Notes under the pieces: generated by a model | The model's database searches: none | Told to the model about the DNA's origin: nothing | Seen by the model: the letters and a program-made list of their open reading frames with translations, nothing else | Shown here: positions 43,360-52,501 of the stretch, in pieces | Layout of the letters: each line of letters opens with the position of its first letter | How positions within the stretch are numbered: the stretch's first letter is position 1 | Position numbers and translations under genes: made by a program | Assembly (NCBI RefSeq): GCF_024753205.1 | Contig: NZ_JANUGZ010000002.1 | Location: forward strand, 806,001-870,000 | Direction: 5' to 3' | DNA length: 64,000 nt | Source: Massilia aurea | GTDB lineage: Bacteria > Pseudomonadota > Gammaproteobacteria > Burkholderiales > Burkholderiaceae_D

Positions 43360-44547
43360 TTATGCTCCCGTTGCAGCCGCTGGGGTGGCCGGTGCTGCAG
43401 TGGCTACCATCGGCACGACCTGCGCCGCGATCGGGGCGCCCGGGCGCACGCGCTGCAGGCCGTTCACGACGATCTTTTCGCCTGGTTTCAGGCCTTCGCG
43501 CACGATGCGTAAACCGTCGTCCAGCGGCCCCAGTTTGACGCTGCGGTATTCCGCCTTGCCGTCCTTGTCGACGACGTAGACGAACTTGCGGTCCTGGTCG
43601 GTGTTGATGGCGCGGTCGACGATCAGGATCTGCGGGGTCGGCGCGCCGCCGGCGATCTGCACACGGGCAAAGAGGCCCGGCGCCAGCGCGCGGTCGGTGT
43701 TGGCCAGCGTGGCGCGCATGCGCACGCTGCCGCTGCGGCTGTCGAGCTGGTTGTCGACGAATTCGAGCTTGCCGCTGTGCGGGAAGCCTTCTTCACCGGC
43801 CAGGCCCACCTTCACGTCCACCGGCTGGCCGGCGTTGGTGCGACGCGACACGCGCAGGTAGGTGGATTCATCGCCATCGAAACTGGCATAGATGCGTTCG
43901 AGCGAGACCACTGAGGTCAGGACTGCGGTGGCGTCCACCAGGTTGCCCAGGGTGATTTCGGCCTTCGACACGCGGCCGTCGATCGGCGACGTGACGCGGG
44001 TGTAGGCCAGGTTCAGGCGCGCCGTTTCGTGCTCGGCCTGGGCGGCGCGCACGCTCGCATCCAGTTCCTTCTGGCCGGCCGAACGTTCGTCGAATTCGCG
44101 CTGGGCGATGGCCTTGTCGGCCAGCAGGCGCTCGGCGCGCTGCAATTCCAGACGGGCCAGGTCGGCGCGTGCCTGCGCGGCAGCGGCGACGGCCTTCGTG
44201 CGGTCGGCCTCGGCCTGATACGGCCGTGGATCGATCACGAACAGGACCTCGCCCTTTTTCACTTCGGCGCCCGGTTTGAAGTTGACGGCCGTGATGTAAC
44301 CCGACACGCGGGGACGGATTGCAACGACTTCGATCGCTTCCAGGCGACCGGAGAATTCCTGCGTTTCCGTCACGGCGCGCTGGATGACGACCGCGCTCGT
44401 GACTGGCGGCGCACTTGGCGCTGCCGCTGCCGGTGCGTCGTCGCTGGTGGCGTCCGCGCAGCCGGTGATACCGGCGCCCGCGAGACCTGCGATTGCCAGC
44501 GCGGCGATGATGACGCGCAGTTTGCCCATCCCTGATTGGTTATTCAT
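43360..44547 (-). CDS. RND efflux periplasmic adaptor lipoprotein
   Basis: A 395-residue membrane-fusion protein with a lipobox (ITGC, Cys30), lipoyl/hairpin/beta-barrel arrangement: RPRVSGYITAVNFKPGAEVKKG before the coiled coil, LNLAYTRVTSPIDGRVS after it. It bridges the inner-membrane pump and outer-membrane channel. First gene of the operon, followed by the pump after 6 bp. Sequence is closest to MexE/AcrA-type adaptors. A linked TetR or LysR regulator is not immediately upstream. Confidence 0.93.
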   Translation of the reverse strand: MNNQSGMGKLRVIIAALAIAGLAGAGITGCADATSDDAPAAAAPSAPPVTSAVVIQRAVTETQEFSGRLEAIEVVAIRPRVSGYITAVNFKPGAEVKKGEVLFVIDPRPYQAEADRTKAVAAAAQARADLARLELQRAERLLADKAIAQREFDERSAGQKELDASVRAAQAEHETARLNLAYTRVTSPIDGRVSKAEITLGNLVDATAVLTSVVSLERIYASFDGDESTYLRVSRRTNAGQPVDVKVGLAGEEGFPHSGKLEFVDNQLDSRSGSVRMRATLANTDRALAPGLFARVQIAGGAPTPQILIVDRAINTDQDRKFVYVVDKDGKAEYRSVKLGPLDDGLRIVREGLKPGEKIVVNGLQRVRPGAPIAAQVVPMVATAAPATPAAATGA

Positions 44548-44895
44548 GATTAACCCTTTTATTAGAAACGATGAAATACGACGATGAAAAAAAAGACAAT
44601 AGAACCCCGTCCCGCGTCGCTGGCATGTCGGCCAGACGAAACGCAGGCAAAACGAATCCCCTTCCGCGCCGGGGCGTGGAAAAAATTTCTGTTATCTGAT
44701 GTAGAGCCGGTGGCTTAGTCCGGCGGGTGGCCGTGTGTTATCTGCGAGGCAGGTACTGCGACTGGGCGCTTTGATTCATTTGCACTCTCTTATTGTGATG
44801 GACTATTACTTACCTGTACGAATGCGTAGGGTGGACGGCTACGCCGTCCACGCGTCCAACGAACGATGGCGTGCGGTCGGAACAACCCGACAGAA
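44548..44895. other. Gene-free region upstream of the RND operon, with a palindrome
   Basis: 348 bp with no credible gene. It should contain the efflux operon promoter; no operator was recognised. At 44831-44851 lies a perfect hairpin (GTGGACGGC-tac-GCCGTCCAC), one copy of a dispersed repeat also found at 56632-56652. Confidence 0.6.
44831..44851. repeat. Dispersed palindrome, copy 1
   Basis: 9-bp perfect arms with a 3-nt loop, flanked by GCGTAGG and CGCG. The same core and flanks occur inverted at 56632-56652. Confidence 0.65.
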
Positions 44896-45741
44896 TCAAG
44901 CCCCCTGCCGCCCCTCCAGCCGTGCCAGGAAGTTGGCAATTTCGCCCATCGCCTGCCATTTGCAGGCGCATTCATTGCGACCGTTCGGGTCTTGCAGATC
45001 GGCGGGCGCCATGCGCCGCACTGTGGTGCAGATGCCCGCATTGATCAGTTTTGCGCCATACAGCTCGGCTTCGTCGCGCAGCGGGTCGTCTTCGGCCGAC
45101 AGGATCAGCGCCGGCGCCAGGTTCTTCAGGCGACTCGAATGCAGGGGCGCTGCATACGGATGCGAGCGGTCGGCTGCATGGGGCAGATAACCGCGATAGG
45201 CTTCGGCGCAGATCGTGGCGGCCTTTTCGCGGTCGGAGCATTGCGTGAGCTGGCGCATCGAACCGGTGCTCAGGGCCGGATCGAGCATTGGCATGACCAG
45301 TATCTGGCCAGCGAGTGCCGGACCACCACGATCACGCGACATCAGCGCGCACACGGCCGCCAGGTTGGCGCCGGCTTCGATGCCAGCCGTTACCAGGAGC
45401 TTGCCGTTCCAGCCAAGCTTGGTCTTGTTCTTCTTGGCCCACTGCAGGACCGCGTGGGCATCCTCGACCGCCGCCGGGAACGGACTGACGGTGGCCAGCG
45501 TGTAGCTCGGCGCCAGCACCAGCGGCAGGTGATCGCATTCGGCCAGCGAGCGCAGGAAGTCATCCGCCTCATCGAGGTCGCCGCTGTCAAAGCCGCCGCC
45601 GTGGTAGAACACGACCAGCATGTCGCGCTTGGCAGACGGGCCGGCGGCGTACAGGCGTGCCGGCAGCGGGCCGGTGGCGCCCGCGACCTCGAGGTCGCGT
45701 ACTTTCAGCGCGCGCTCTGGCAGATCGCCCACGGCGTTCAT
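44896..45741 (-). CDS. Alpha/beta hydrolase-fold protein with a degenerate active site
   Basis: A 281-residue protein related to the hormone-sensitive lipase group. The oxyanion HGGG (47-50) and the Asp region EDDPLRDE (Asp219) are kept, but the nucleophile elbow reads GIEAG, with Glu122 in place of Ser, and no His appears near residues 250-265 where the catalytic His should be (NECACKW instead). It is therefore probably not a normal esterase; it may bind a ligand or protein. Its start overlaps the small membrane protein as ATGA. Frame and sequence look intact. Confidence 0.8.
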   Translation of the reverse strand: MNAVGDLPERALKVRDLEVAGATGPLPARLYAAGPSAKRDMLVVFYHGGGFDSGDLDEADDFLRSLAECDHLPLVLAPSYTLATVSPFPAAVEDAHAVLQWAKKNKTKLGWNGKLLVTAGIEAGANLAAVCALMSRDRGGPALAGQILVMPMLDPALSTGSMRQLTQCSDREKAATICAEAYRGYLPHAADRSHPYAAPLHSSRLKNLAPALILSAEDDPLRDEAELYGAKLINAGICTTVRRMAPADLQDPNGRNECACKWQAMGEIANFLARLEGRQGA

Positions 45742-45956
45742 CGCGGGACCTGCCCGAGCTCGAGTTCGACGATGCGCTCGTCGACGACGGCGCAATCGCC
45801 CACGCAGCTCATCTGCATCTGCATCGACAGCGCCCGCACACCGCGTGCTTCGGCGCCGGCGGCGCGGGAGTAAGCATCCGTGCAAAGCAATCCCGCCAGC
45901 GCGACGCCGCTAAGCGTGACTGCAACCGTGGTAAAAATGCCATCTCGAATACTCAT
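45738..45956 (-). CDS. Small single-span membrane/secreted protein
   Basis: A 72-residue protein, family not recognised. One hydrophobic N-terminal segment (about 6-27) is followed by a short hydrophilic region with Cys residues in SCVGDC. It could be a signal-anchored or secreted peptide. A GGAGCAGGAC leader precedes the ATG. It is the first gene of a two-gene unit with the degenerate hydrolase and is divergent from the LysR gene. Confidence 0.65.
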   Translation of the reverse strand: MSIRDGIFTTVAVTLSGVALAGLLCTDAYSRAAGAEARGVRALSMQMQMSCVGDCAVVDERIVELELGQVPR

Positions 45957-46048
45957 GTCCTGCTCCGTCTTCTCAAGTAAATACTTTGTTGCGATGCACA
46001 CATAATAGTCTTGATCCCGAATCGGATAAAGATGACAATACCGAATTG

Positions 46049-46070
46049 ATTGTTCAGATTCCTGAACAAT
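46049..46070. promoter_or_regulatory. Perfect palindrome in the LysR divergent promoter region
   Basis: ATTGTTCAG and CTGAACAAT form perfect 9-bp inverted arms around 4 nt, 27 bp before the lysR start and 93 bp before the divergent small ORF. Size and place fit a LysR-type operator (TTCAG-N4-CTGAA core). Which regulator binds it is an inference. Confidence 0.65.
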
Positions 46071-46096
46071 AGCGTGATTTTTTAGTCAAAATCCAG

Positions 46097-47050
46097 ATGA
46101 ACAAGCTGCAAGCCATGGAAGTGTTCGTGCAAGTCGTCGATGCGGGCAGCTTTACGCGCGCTGCTGACACGCTGCAAATGCCCAAGGCGACGGTCTCGAC
46201 ACTGATCCAGGCGCTCGAAACGTCGCTCGCCTCACGCCTGCTGCACCGTACGACCCGCCACGTGTCCGTGACGTCCGACGGCGCCGCCTATTACGAGCGC
46301 TGCGTGCGGATCCTGTCGGACGTGCGCGACGCCGAAGAATCGCTCACGCGCCACCGCTTCAGCCCGAGTGGCCGGCTACGGGTGGATGCGCCCACGGGCC
46401 TGACCTGCGAGATCCTGATCCCGGCCCTGCCCGATTTTTTTGCGCGCTATCCCGATATCACGCTGGAGATGGGCAGCACCGATCGCCCGGTCGACCTGGT
46501 CGAGGAAGGCGTCGACTGCGCCGTGCGCGGTGGCGACCTGATCGACAACAACCTGATTGCGCGCCGCGTTGGCGTAATCAATTTCGTCACCTGCGCGGCG
46601 CCATCGTATATCGAGCGCTTCGGCATGCCGCTGCATCCGAACGATCTGGAGCGCCATCGCTGCGTCAATTATTTCTCGTCCAAGTCGGGCAAGGTCAGCG
46701 GCTGGGACTTCACCCGCGACGGCGAGCGCATCGAGGTCATGCTGCCCGGCGCCATCGCGCTCAACGACTCGAATGCCTATATCAAGGCGGGCCTGGCAGG
46801 CCTGGGCGTGATCAATATGACCGACTATCTTTTGTCCGAGCAGCTTGCCACCGGCAAGATGGTGCGGCTGCTGCCGGATTGGCGCTGCGATCCGATTCCC
46901 GTTCATGTCGTCTATCCGCACAACCGCCATTTGTCTGCCAAGGTGCGGGTATTCGTCGAATGGATCGCCGAGCTGTTCGCGAACCATGCCCATCTGCGCG
47001 TGCAGCCGGCCGACACCATGGCGCCCACGCCGGCGCTGCCGCCACGATAG
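46097..47050 (+). CDS. LysR-family transcriptional regulator
   Basis: A 317-residue regulator with an N-terminal winged helix (MEVFVQVVDAGSFTRAADTL, about 7-26, and the recognition helix KATVSTLIQALE) and a C-terminal periplasmic-binding-like effector domain. It matches the large clade with SFTRAAD and SPSGRLRVDAP. It is divergent from the small membrane protein/degenerate hydrolase pair and probably controls it and itself. A good ribosome binding site is not obvious. Confidence 0.9.
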   Translation: MNKLQAMEVFVQVVDAGSFTRAADTLQMPKATVSTLIQALETSLASRLLHRTTRHVSVTSDGAAYYERCVRILSDVRDAEESLTRHRFSPSGRLRVDAPTGLTCEILIPALPDFFARYPDITLEMGSTDRPVDLVEEGVDCAVRGGDLIDNNLIARRVGVINFVTCAAPSYIERFGMPLHPNDLERHRCVNYFSSKSGKVSGWDFTRDGERIEVMLPGAIALNDSNAYIKAGLAGLGVINMTDYLLSEQLATGKMVRLLPDWRCDPIPVHVVYPHNRHLSAKVRVFVEWIAELFANHAHLRVQPADTMAPTPALPPR

Positions 47051-47112
47051 GCTGCCGCACTGGGAACAGCGGCGGTAGAATCGTCCTTACAACAATACAG
47101 GGAGACGCCGCC

Positions 47113-47559
47113 ATGTACACCGCATCCACGCCACGCGCCATCGATGTCCTGCTGGCGCGCTATGGCGAAAGCCACTGCAATCCCGTCAATGAACTGATCC
47201 ACATCGTCTGCATCCCGGCAATCGTGTTCAGCCTGCTGGGCATCCTGTGGGCGCTTCACCCGGCGGTGGCACTACTGGTCGTGGCGGCGGCGCTGGCGTA
47301 TTACGTCACCCTGTCGCGCACCTTCGCCCTGGGGATAGGCGTGATGGCCGGCGCGATGCTGCTGGTGCTGGCGATGCTGCCGGACGGGACCGTGCTGCCG
47401 ACGTCGATCGGCGTGTTCGTGGCGGCCTGGCTCGGCCAGTTCGTCGGCCACCATATCGAGGGCAAGAAGCCATCGTTCTTCGACGATCTGCGCTTCTTGC
47501 TGATCGGGCCGCTGTTCGTGCTGAGCATCCTGTACCGGCGTATCCGGGTCGCGTGGTAA
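47113..47559 (+). CDS. Mpo1-like (DUF962) membrane protein
   Basis: A 148-residue protein with about four membrane helices. It has the DUF962 hallmarks: an N-terminal YGESHCNPVNELIHIVCIP and a GHHIEGKKPSFFDDLRFLLIGPLF C-terminal motif, including the conserved His residues. The yeast relative Mpo1 is an iron-dependent dioxygenase that alpha-oxidises 2-hydroxy fatty acids; bacterial function is unproven. GGAGACGCC precedes the ATG. Confidence 0.85.
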   Translation: MYTASTPRAIDVLLARYGESHCNPVNELIHIVCIPAIVFSLLGILWALHPAVALLVVAAALAYYVTLSRTFALGIGVMAGAMLLVLAMLPDGTVLPTSIGVFVAAWLGQFVGHHIEGKKPSFFDDLRFLLIGPLFVLSILYRRIRVAW

Positions 47560-47640
47560 TGTTGCATTTCTACTACATCGGCCGCGCGGGTCGATGAACT
47601 GATGCCGACAGGACCTTGGCGGGCCATCTATACTCCCGCG

Positions 47641-48579
47641 ATGTCTTCCCCCATCCTGTTTACCATCGCGTCCCTGATCTGGGGCTCGACCTTCTGGGCC
47701 ATCACCCTGCAACTGGGGCACACCGCACCGGCGGTGTCGGTGGCCTACCGCTTCTTCCTCGCTGCCGCTGCCCTGTTCGCCGTCTGCATCGCACGCCGCG
47801 AACGCCTGAGCCTGCCGTGGCGCACGCACCGCTGGATGGCGCTGCAGGGCGGCCTGACCTTCGGCATCTCGTATATCTGCACCTATCACGCGGAGCAGCA
47901 TGTCGTCTCCGGCCTGGTGGCCGTGATGTTTGCGCTGATGGTGTTCTGGACGCCCATCTGGAGCCGCCTCTTTTTCGGCACCGCCATCAACCGCCGTACC
48001 TGGACTTGCGGCGCGGCCGCCACGGTGGGCGTCGCGCTGCTGTTCTGGCACGCCATTGGCGACGCCTGGCAGGCGATCCAGGCCGGCGGCAACGGCCACT
48101 TCATTGCCGGCGTCGTGCTGGCGCTGGCCGCGACCATGGCCAGCGCGGGCGGCAGCGTTGTCGTTACCAAGGTCAAGCAGCAGTGCGCGAACCTGCCGCT
48201 GACGATGGCGTGGTCGATGCTGTGGGGCGCGTCGATGGTGACGCTGTGGTCGCTCGCGAACGGCGACGCCTTCACGCTGCCCGACAGCGGCACCTACTGG
48301 GCTGGCCTGTTTTATCTGTCGATCTTCGGCTCCGTCATCGCCTTCTTTGCCTACTTCACGCTGATCGCCCGCATCGGCGCCAACAAGGCCGTGTACGTCA
48401 CCGTCGTCACGCCCGTGCTGTCGGTGCTGCTGTCGGTGCTGCTCGAAGATTACCGGCCCGGCGCGCTCGAATTTCTCGGCATGATCGTGTGCCTGGCGAG
48501 CGTGGCCTGGGCCGTGCGTGCGCCCGCACCGAAAATCGTCCAATCCGCTAACCTGAACAATCCCATCGAATCGCCATGA
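47641..48579 (+). CDS. EamA/DMT-family transporter
   Basis: A 312-residue (from the ATG at 47641) membrane protein with ten predicted helices forming two EamA repeats: IASLIWGSTFWAITLQLG at the start and FYLSIFGSVIAFFAYFTL in the second half. Family members export amino acids or metabolites; substrate unknown. An earlier TTG/ATG-like in-frame start at 47602 is possible but unsupported. Stop overlaps the next gene (ATGA). Confidence 0.86.
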   Translation: MSSPILFTIASLIWGSTFWAITLQLGHTAPAVSVAYRFFLAAAALFAVCIARRERLSLPWRTHRWMALQGGLTFGISYICTYHAEQHVVSGLVAVMFALMVFWTPIWSRLFFGTAINRRTWTCGAAATVGVALLFWHAIGDAWQAIQAGGNGHFIAGVVLALAATMASAGGSVVVTKVKQQCANLPLTMAWSMLWGASMVTLWSLANGDAFTLPDSGTYWAGLFYLSIFGSVIAFFAYFTLIARIGANKAVYVTVVTPVLSVLLSVLLEDYRPGALEFLGMIVCLASVAWAVRAPAPKIVQSANLNNPIESP

Positions 48580-49067
48580 CCGCTGCCCCATTTTCCATCC
48601 GCCCTGCCCGCCCGGACGACGTCACCCACATCCACGCCATGATCGTGGAACTGGCCGTCTTTGAAAAACTCGAACACATGGTGGTGGCTACCGAAGCGCT
48701 GCTGCACGAAGGCCTGTTCGGTACCCACCCGTCGTGCGAAGCCATCGTCGGCGAAGAGAATGGCGAGGTCGTCACCTTCGCGCTGTTCTTCCATAACTTC
48801 TCGACCTTCCTCACCAAGAAGGGCTTGTACCTCGAAGACCTCTATGTGAAGCAAGCACATCGCGGCAAGAACATCGGCACGCGCATGCTGCAACGGCTGG
48901 CGCAGTTGGCGGTCGAGCGCGGCTGCGGGCGTTTCGAGTGGTCGGTATTGGATTGGAACGAGCCTGCAATTAATTTCTACAAGGCGATGGGTGCTGACGT
49001 GATGCCCGAATGGCGCATCTGCCGCGTGACGGGCGAGAGCCTGACGGCGCTGGCCGATCGCAGCTGA
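48576..49067 (+). CDS. GNAT-family N-acetyltransferase
   Basis: A 163-residue acetyltransferase. The acetyl-CoA site QAHRGKNIGTRMLQRLA (about 103-119) and the preceding LYLEDLYVK strand are clear. Overall it resembles the diamine/thialysine acetyltransferase subgroup (RPARPDDVTHIHAMIVELA start, NEPAINFYKAMGA end), so a small amine or amino acid is the likely substrate. Coupled to the EamA transporter gene by a 4-bp overlap. Confidence 0.9.
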   Translation: MTAAPFSIRPARPDDVTHIHAMIVELAVFEKLEHMVVATEALLHEGLFGTHPSCEAIVGEENGEVVTFALFFHNFSTFLTKKGLYLEDLYVKQAHRGKNIGTRMLQRLAQLAVERGCGRFEWSVLDWNEPAINFYKAMGADVMPEWRICRVTGESLTALADRS

Positions 49068-49097
49068 TTCGGCTGACTTCGGCTGATTTCGGCTGAC
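49068..49097. repeat. Three tandem copies of a 10-bp unit
   Basis: TTCGGCTGAC, TTCGGCTGAT, TTCGGCTGAC directly after the GNAT stop codon. No function is evident. Confidence 0.7.
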
Positions 49098-49122
49098 GCT
49101 AAACCCGACCGACAAAGAAAAA

Positions 49123-49146
49123 CCCACGACGCGTTGGCGCCGTGGG
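49123..49146 (-). terminator. Hairpin between the GNAT gene and the hut operon
   Basis: CCCACGACGCG pairs with CGCCGTGGG around a 4-nt loop with a small mismatch. On the minus strand it is followed by TTTTTCTTTG, so it likely ends hut transcription 180 bp after hutI. Confidence 0.55.
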
Positions 49147-49326
49147 CAAACCCATTTTGGCAAATGGGGAGGGGAGAAGTTGAATCACGAGAAGGACTAT
49201 AGCCAGCGATCCTTAACGATTGATTAAGCCTTACATTTGCTTACGGCCGTCGCTGCTTTTTTTCTACACGCCGCGAAATTCATCTTCTCCGAAACGCAGA
49301 TGACAGCCTTGCGGGCCGTCAAGAGT

Positions 49327-50529
49327 TCAGCCGATGGTGCGCAAGACGCCGCCATGGATGACGGCCCGGCAGGGATTCAAACCCATCGCATAGGCAAGAT
49401 CGGCAGGTCGCGCGATGTTCCATAACGCCAGGTCGGCGCGCTTGCCGACCGTGAGCGTACCGATCTCGTCCTGCAGACCGAGCGCGCGCGCCGCGTGCGC
49501 GGTCACGCCCAGCAGCGCTTCCTGCGGCGTGAGGCGCCACAAGGTGCACGCCATGTTCAGCGCCAGCAGTAATGACGTCAGTGGTGAGGTGCCTGGGTTG
49601 CAGTCGGTGGCCACGGCCATCGGCACGCCGGCAACGCGCAAGGCGGCGATCGGCGGCATTACTGTCTCGCGCAAATAGTAATAGGCGCCCGGCAGCAGCA
49701 CGGCCACCGTGCCGGCGCGCGCCATCGCGGCAATGCCCTCTTCGCTCAGTTGTTCAAGATGATCGGCGGACAAACCGCCATGGCGCGCCACGAGTGCGGC
49801 GCCGCCCTGGTCGGACAACTGCTCGGCATGCAGCTTGACGGGCAAGCCCAGTGTCCCTGCCTTCTCGAACACGCGCGCGGTCTGCGCGTTGGTAAAACCG
49901 ATGCGCTCACAGAACGCATCGACTGCGTCCACTAAGCCCTGCTCTGCCAGTGCGGGCAACATGACGTCACAGACGTTGCTAATGTAGTCATCCGGACGCC
50001 CTGCGAATTCAGGCGGCAGCGCGTGCGCGCCCAGAAACGTGGTGACCACGCGCACCGGCAGCAGCTCGCCGATACGGCGCGCCGCGCGCAGCATGCGCTC
50101 TTCGGCGTCGGGCGCGAGACCGTAGCCCGACTTGATCTCGAGCGTCGTCACGCCTTCCGCCAGCAAGGCTTTTACGCGCGGCAGGCTGGCCGCGACCAGC
50201 GCATCGATATCGAGCGCGCGCGTAGCGCGCACGGTGGCCATGATGCCGCCGCCCTGGCGCGCGATGTCTTCATAGGAGGCGCCGTTCAGGCGCGCTTCCC
50301 ATTCGTCACTGCGGTTGCCGCCATGGACGATATGGGTGTGGCAGTCGATGAGGCCGGGCGTGAGCCAGGCGCCGCCGCAGTCGTGTTCGTGCGCGGCTGG
50401 CGGCGCATCATGTCGCGCGCCGATCCAGGCGATGCGGCCATCCTTGATCGCCAGCGCAGCGTCGTGCAGCAGGCCGTAGCCGTTGTCCATCGTGGCCAGG
50501 TGCCCGTTGGACAGCAGCAGGTCAGTCAT
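49327..50529 (-). CDS. hutI: HutI, imidazolonepropionase
   Basis: A 400-residue metal-dependent amidohydrolase that opens imidazolonepropionate to formiminoglutamate. Metal ligands His64 and His66 in [11 protein letters not shown], the Lys/His region LEIKSGYGL and [13 protein letters not shown], and the VATDCNPG segment are all present. The MTDLLLSNG start overlaps hutD by 8 bp. Last gene of the hut operon. Confidence 0.95.
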   Translation of the reverse strand: MTDLLLSNGHLATMDNGYGLLHDAALAIKDGRIAWIGARHDAPPAAHEHDCGGAWLTPGLIDCHTHIVHGGNRSDEWEARLNGASYEDIARQGGGIMATVRATRALDIDALVAASLPRVKALLAEGVTTLEIKSGYGLAPDAEERMLRAARRIGELLPVRVVTTFLGAHALPPEFAGRPDDYISNVCDVMLPALAEQGLVDAVDAFCERIGFTNAQTARVFEKAGTLGLPVKLHAEQLSDQGGAALVARHGGLSADHLEQLSEEGIAAMARAGTVAVLLPGAYYYLRETVMPPIAALRVAGVPMAVATDCNPGTSPLTSLLLALNMACTLWRLTPQEALLGVTAHAARALGLQDEIGTLTVGKRADLALWNIARPADLAYAMGLNPCRAVIHGGVLRTIG

Positions 50530-51130
50530 ACATCCCCATGTCGTCATCGTCGTCGGAATAATAGTGAACGTCGACGATATAGATGGTGGCCTGCCCCGCC
50601 TCGAGCGTCCAGACAGTGCCCTGGTCGAGCACCACCGCGTCGTAGCGCACGAGGCCAATGCGCTCGTTGTCGCTGGCCAGCTGCAGGCTGTCGCCTTCGG
50701 CCAAAAACAGCACCGTGATCTCGGCGCGCGCGATGAAGGTCGAGTCGCCGCTCAGGCGCCGCCGGCCGAACTGGTGATAACAGCGCTCGCTGCGCGACAT
50801 CACATTGAAGTCGGTCGTCGGTCCGCGATTGAGCTTGGCCCGCACTTCCGAGCTGCCGTCGAACGCCACCACCGGTTCGGCATGCGTGATCAGGGTCGGC
50901 TCGCCATCGATCTGCAAGGTCATGCCGTGCCCGTCGACCAGCGCCAGCGTGCGGTCGACACCCTCGAACTGCGAGAACGCGCCGTCTTCGGCGATGGTGG
51001 CGAGGCTGACGCGCCAGTCGAAATCGTCAAAGCCAGCGTCGAGCGGGCCGATCGCGATCTCGGTCGTGTTGCCGCCGCCGTTCTTCCACGGTACCGGGGC
51101 CAGGCCTGCAAACGGAATCAAGACAGTCAT
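50522..51130 (-). CDS. hutD: HutD family protein
   Basis: A 202-residue cupin-like protein of the HutD/Ves family ([45 protein letters not shown]). In Pseudomonas HutD is thought to limit histidine breakdown, perhaps by binding a pathway intermediate. It ends in an acidic DDDDD stretch. Placed between hutF and hutI in the same operon; overlaps hutI. Confidence 0.92.
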   Translation of the reverse strand: MTVLIPFAGLAPVPWKNGGGNTTEIAIGPLDAGFDDFDWRVSLATIAEDGAFSQFEGVDRTLALVDGHGMTLQIDGEPTLITHAEPVVAFDGSSEVRAKLNRGPTTDFNVMSRSERCYHQFGRRRLSGDSTFIARAEITVLFLAEGDSLQLASDNERIGLVRYDAVVLDQGTVWTLEAGQATIYIVDVHYYSDDDDDMGMYD

Positions 51131-51142
51131 GTGGTCACCTTT

Positions 51143-52501
51143 CTAAGAACGCAAATCCCGCAGCGCCTGGCGGTAGCGCGCCGCAATCGCCTCCTGCGCC
51201 CGGTGGCGGCCGCCCTGCACCACCCAGCGTCCGCCGCACAGCACGTCGCGCACGAGGTTATCGTTACCGCAAAATACCATGCGGCCAAGGACCTCGGCGT
51301 GGTCCACGCCATCCAGGTTCGGATGCTGGGCATCCAGCACCAGCAGGTCGGCGCGCCGCCCTGCCGCCAGTGCGCCCACGCGCCGGCCAGTGGCTTGCGC
51401 GCCGCCGGCCAACGCAGCTTGCCACAAAAAGTCGCCGACACTGCGCTGCGCTGGCACGTGCGCCACATTGCGCTGCCGGTGCTGCAGGCGCTGGCCATAT
51501 TCGAGCCAGCGCAATTCTTCGACAGGGCTCTGCGATACATGGCTGTCGCTGCCGATGCCGAAGCGCCCGCCGGCGGCGATGTACGGCGCCAGCGGGAACA
51601 GGCCGTCGCCCAGATTCGCCTCGGTGGTCGGGCACAGGCCGGCGACGGCGCCGCTGGATGCCAGCGCCGTCACTTCCGCCGCATCCAGGTGCGTGGCGTG
51701 CACGAGGCACCAGCGTTCATCAAGCACGAGCTGCTCCAGCAGATAGGCAACCGGCCGCCGGCCCGTGTGCGCGATGCACTGCGCCACTTCGGCCTCTTGC
51801 TCGGCGATGTGGATGTGCAGCGGCCGCGCGGCGGGCAAGCCGGCCGCCAGCGCGCGGATCGCATCGATGCCGGCCGCGCGCAGCGAGTGCGGCGCGGCGC
51901 CCACTTCGAGCTGGCCGCCCCGCAGCGGCGCCAATGCCTCGACGATGCCAAGCACGTCATCGACGTCGGTGCGAAAGCGCGCCTGGCCCGGCGTGAGCGG
52001 CTGCGCGCCAAATCCGGCGTGGCTGTACAGCACCGGCAGCAGCGTCACACCCATGCCGGCCAGTTGCGCGGCTGCGGCCACGCGTTCGGCGGTTTCGGCG
52101 GGGCGCGCATAACTGGCGCCATCGACAGCGCGCTGCAGGTAGTGAAATTCGCAGACCGATGTATAGCCATGGCGCAGGCACTCGGCAAACAGCTGCGCGG
52201 CGATGGCTTCGATCCCCTCCGGCGTGATGCGCGCGGCGAAGCGGTACATCAGGTCGCGCCAGGTCCAGAAGCTGTCCGGCCCTTCGCTGCCCGTTTCGGT
52301 CAGGCCGCCCAGCGCGCGCTGGAACGCGTGCGAATGCAGATTGACCATCCCCGGCAGCACGTACTCGGCGCGCGCCACATTCAGCGGCGGGCGCGCGCCG
52401 GGCGCCACCTGCGTCAGGTCGCCCCCGCTGTCCCATTCGAGCAGTACGTCGCGCTGCCAGCCCTGCGGCAGCAGCGCATGGCGCGCGAACAGCGCTGTCA
52501 T
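51143..52501 (-). CDS. hutF: HutF, formimidoylglutamate deiminase
   Basis: A 452-residue amidohydrolase-family enzyme that converts formiminoglutamate to N-formylglutamate and ammonia. Metal ligands: His55 and His57 in MVNLHSHAFQRAL, HIHIAEQ, VHATHLD and GIGSDSHVSQ. The frame stays open far upstream through hutG, but the ATG at 52501 overlaps the hutG stop (ATGA) and gives the normal length. Confidence 0.94.
   Translation of the reverse strand: MTALFARHALLPQGWQRDVLLEWDSGGDLTQVAPGARPPLNVARAEYVLPGMVNLHSHAFQRALGGLTETGSEGPDSFWTWRDLMYRFAARITPEGIEAIAAQLFAECLRHGYTSVCEFHYLQRAVDGASYARPAETAERVAAAAQLAGMGVTLLPVLYSHAGFGAQPLTPGQARFRTDVDDVLGIVEALAPLRGGQLEVGAAPHSLRAAGIDAIRALAAGLPAARPLHIHIAEQEAEVAQCIAHTGRRPVAYLLEQLVLDERWCLVHATHLDAAEVTALASSGAVAGLCPTTEANLGDGLFPLAPYIAAGGRFGIGSDSHVSQSPVEELRWLEYGQRLQHRQRNVAHVPAQRSVGDFLWQAALAGGAQATGRRVGALAAGRRADLLVLDAQHPNLDGVDHAEVLGRMVFCGNDNLVRDVLCGGRWVVQGGRHRAQEAIAARYRQALRDLRS

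Noticed and set aside
40972..43512. Plus-strand open frame of 846 codons opposite the RND pump
   Set aside because: Composition is His/Arg/Asp-rich and repetitive, with no domain and no ribosome binding site. The opposite strand encodes an intact AcrB-like pump.
49068..49097. Possible CRISPR-like or regulatory repeat array
   Set aside because: Only three 10-bp tandem units without spacers; a simple short tandem repeat.
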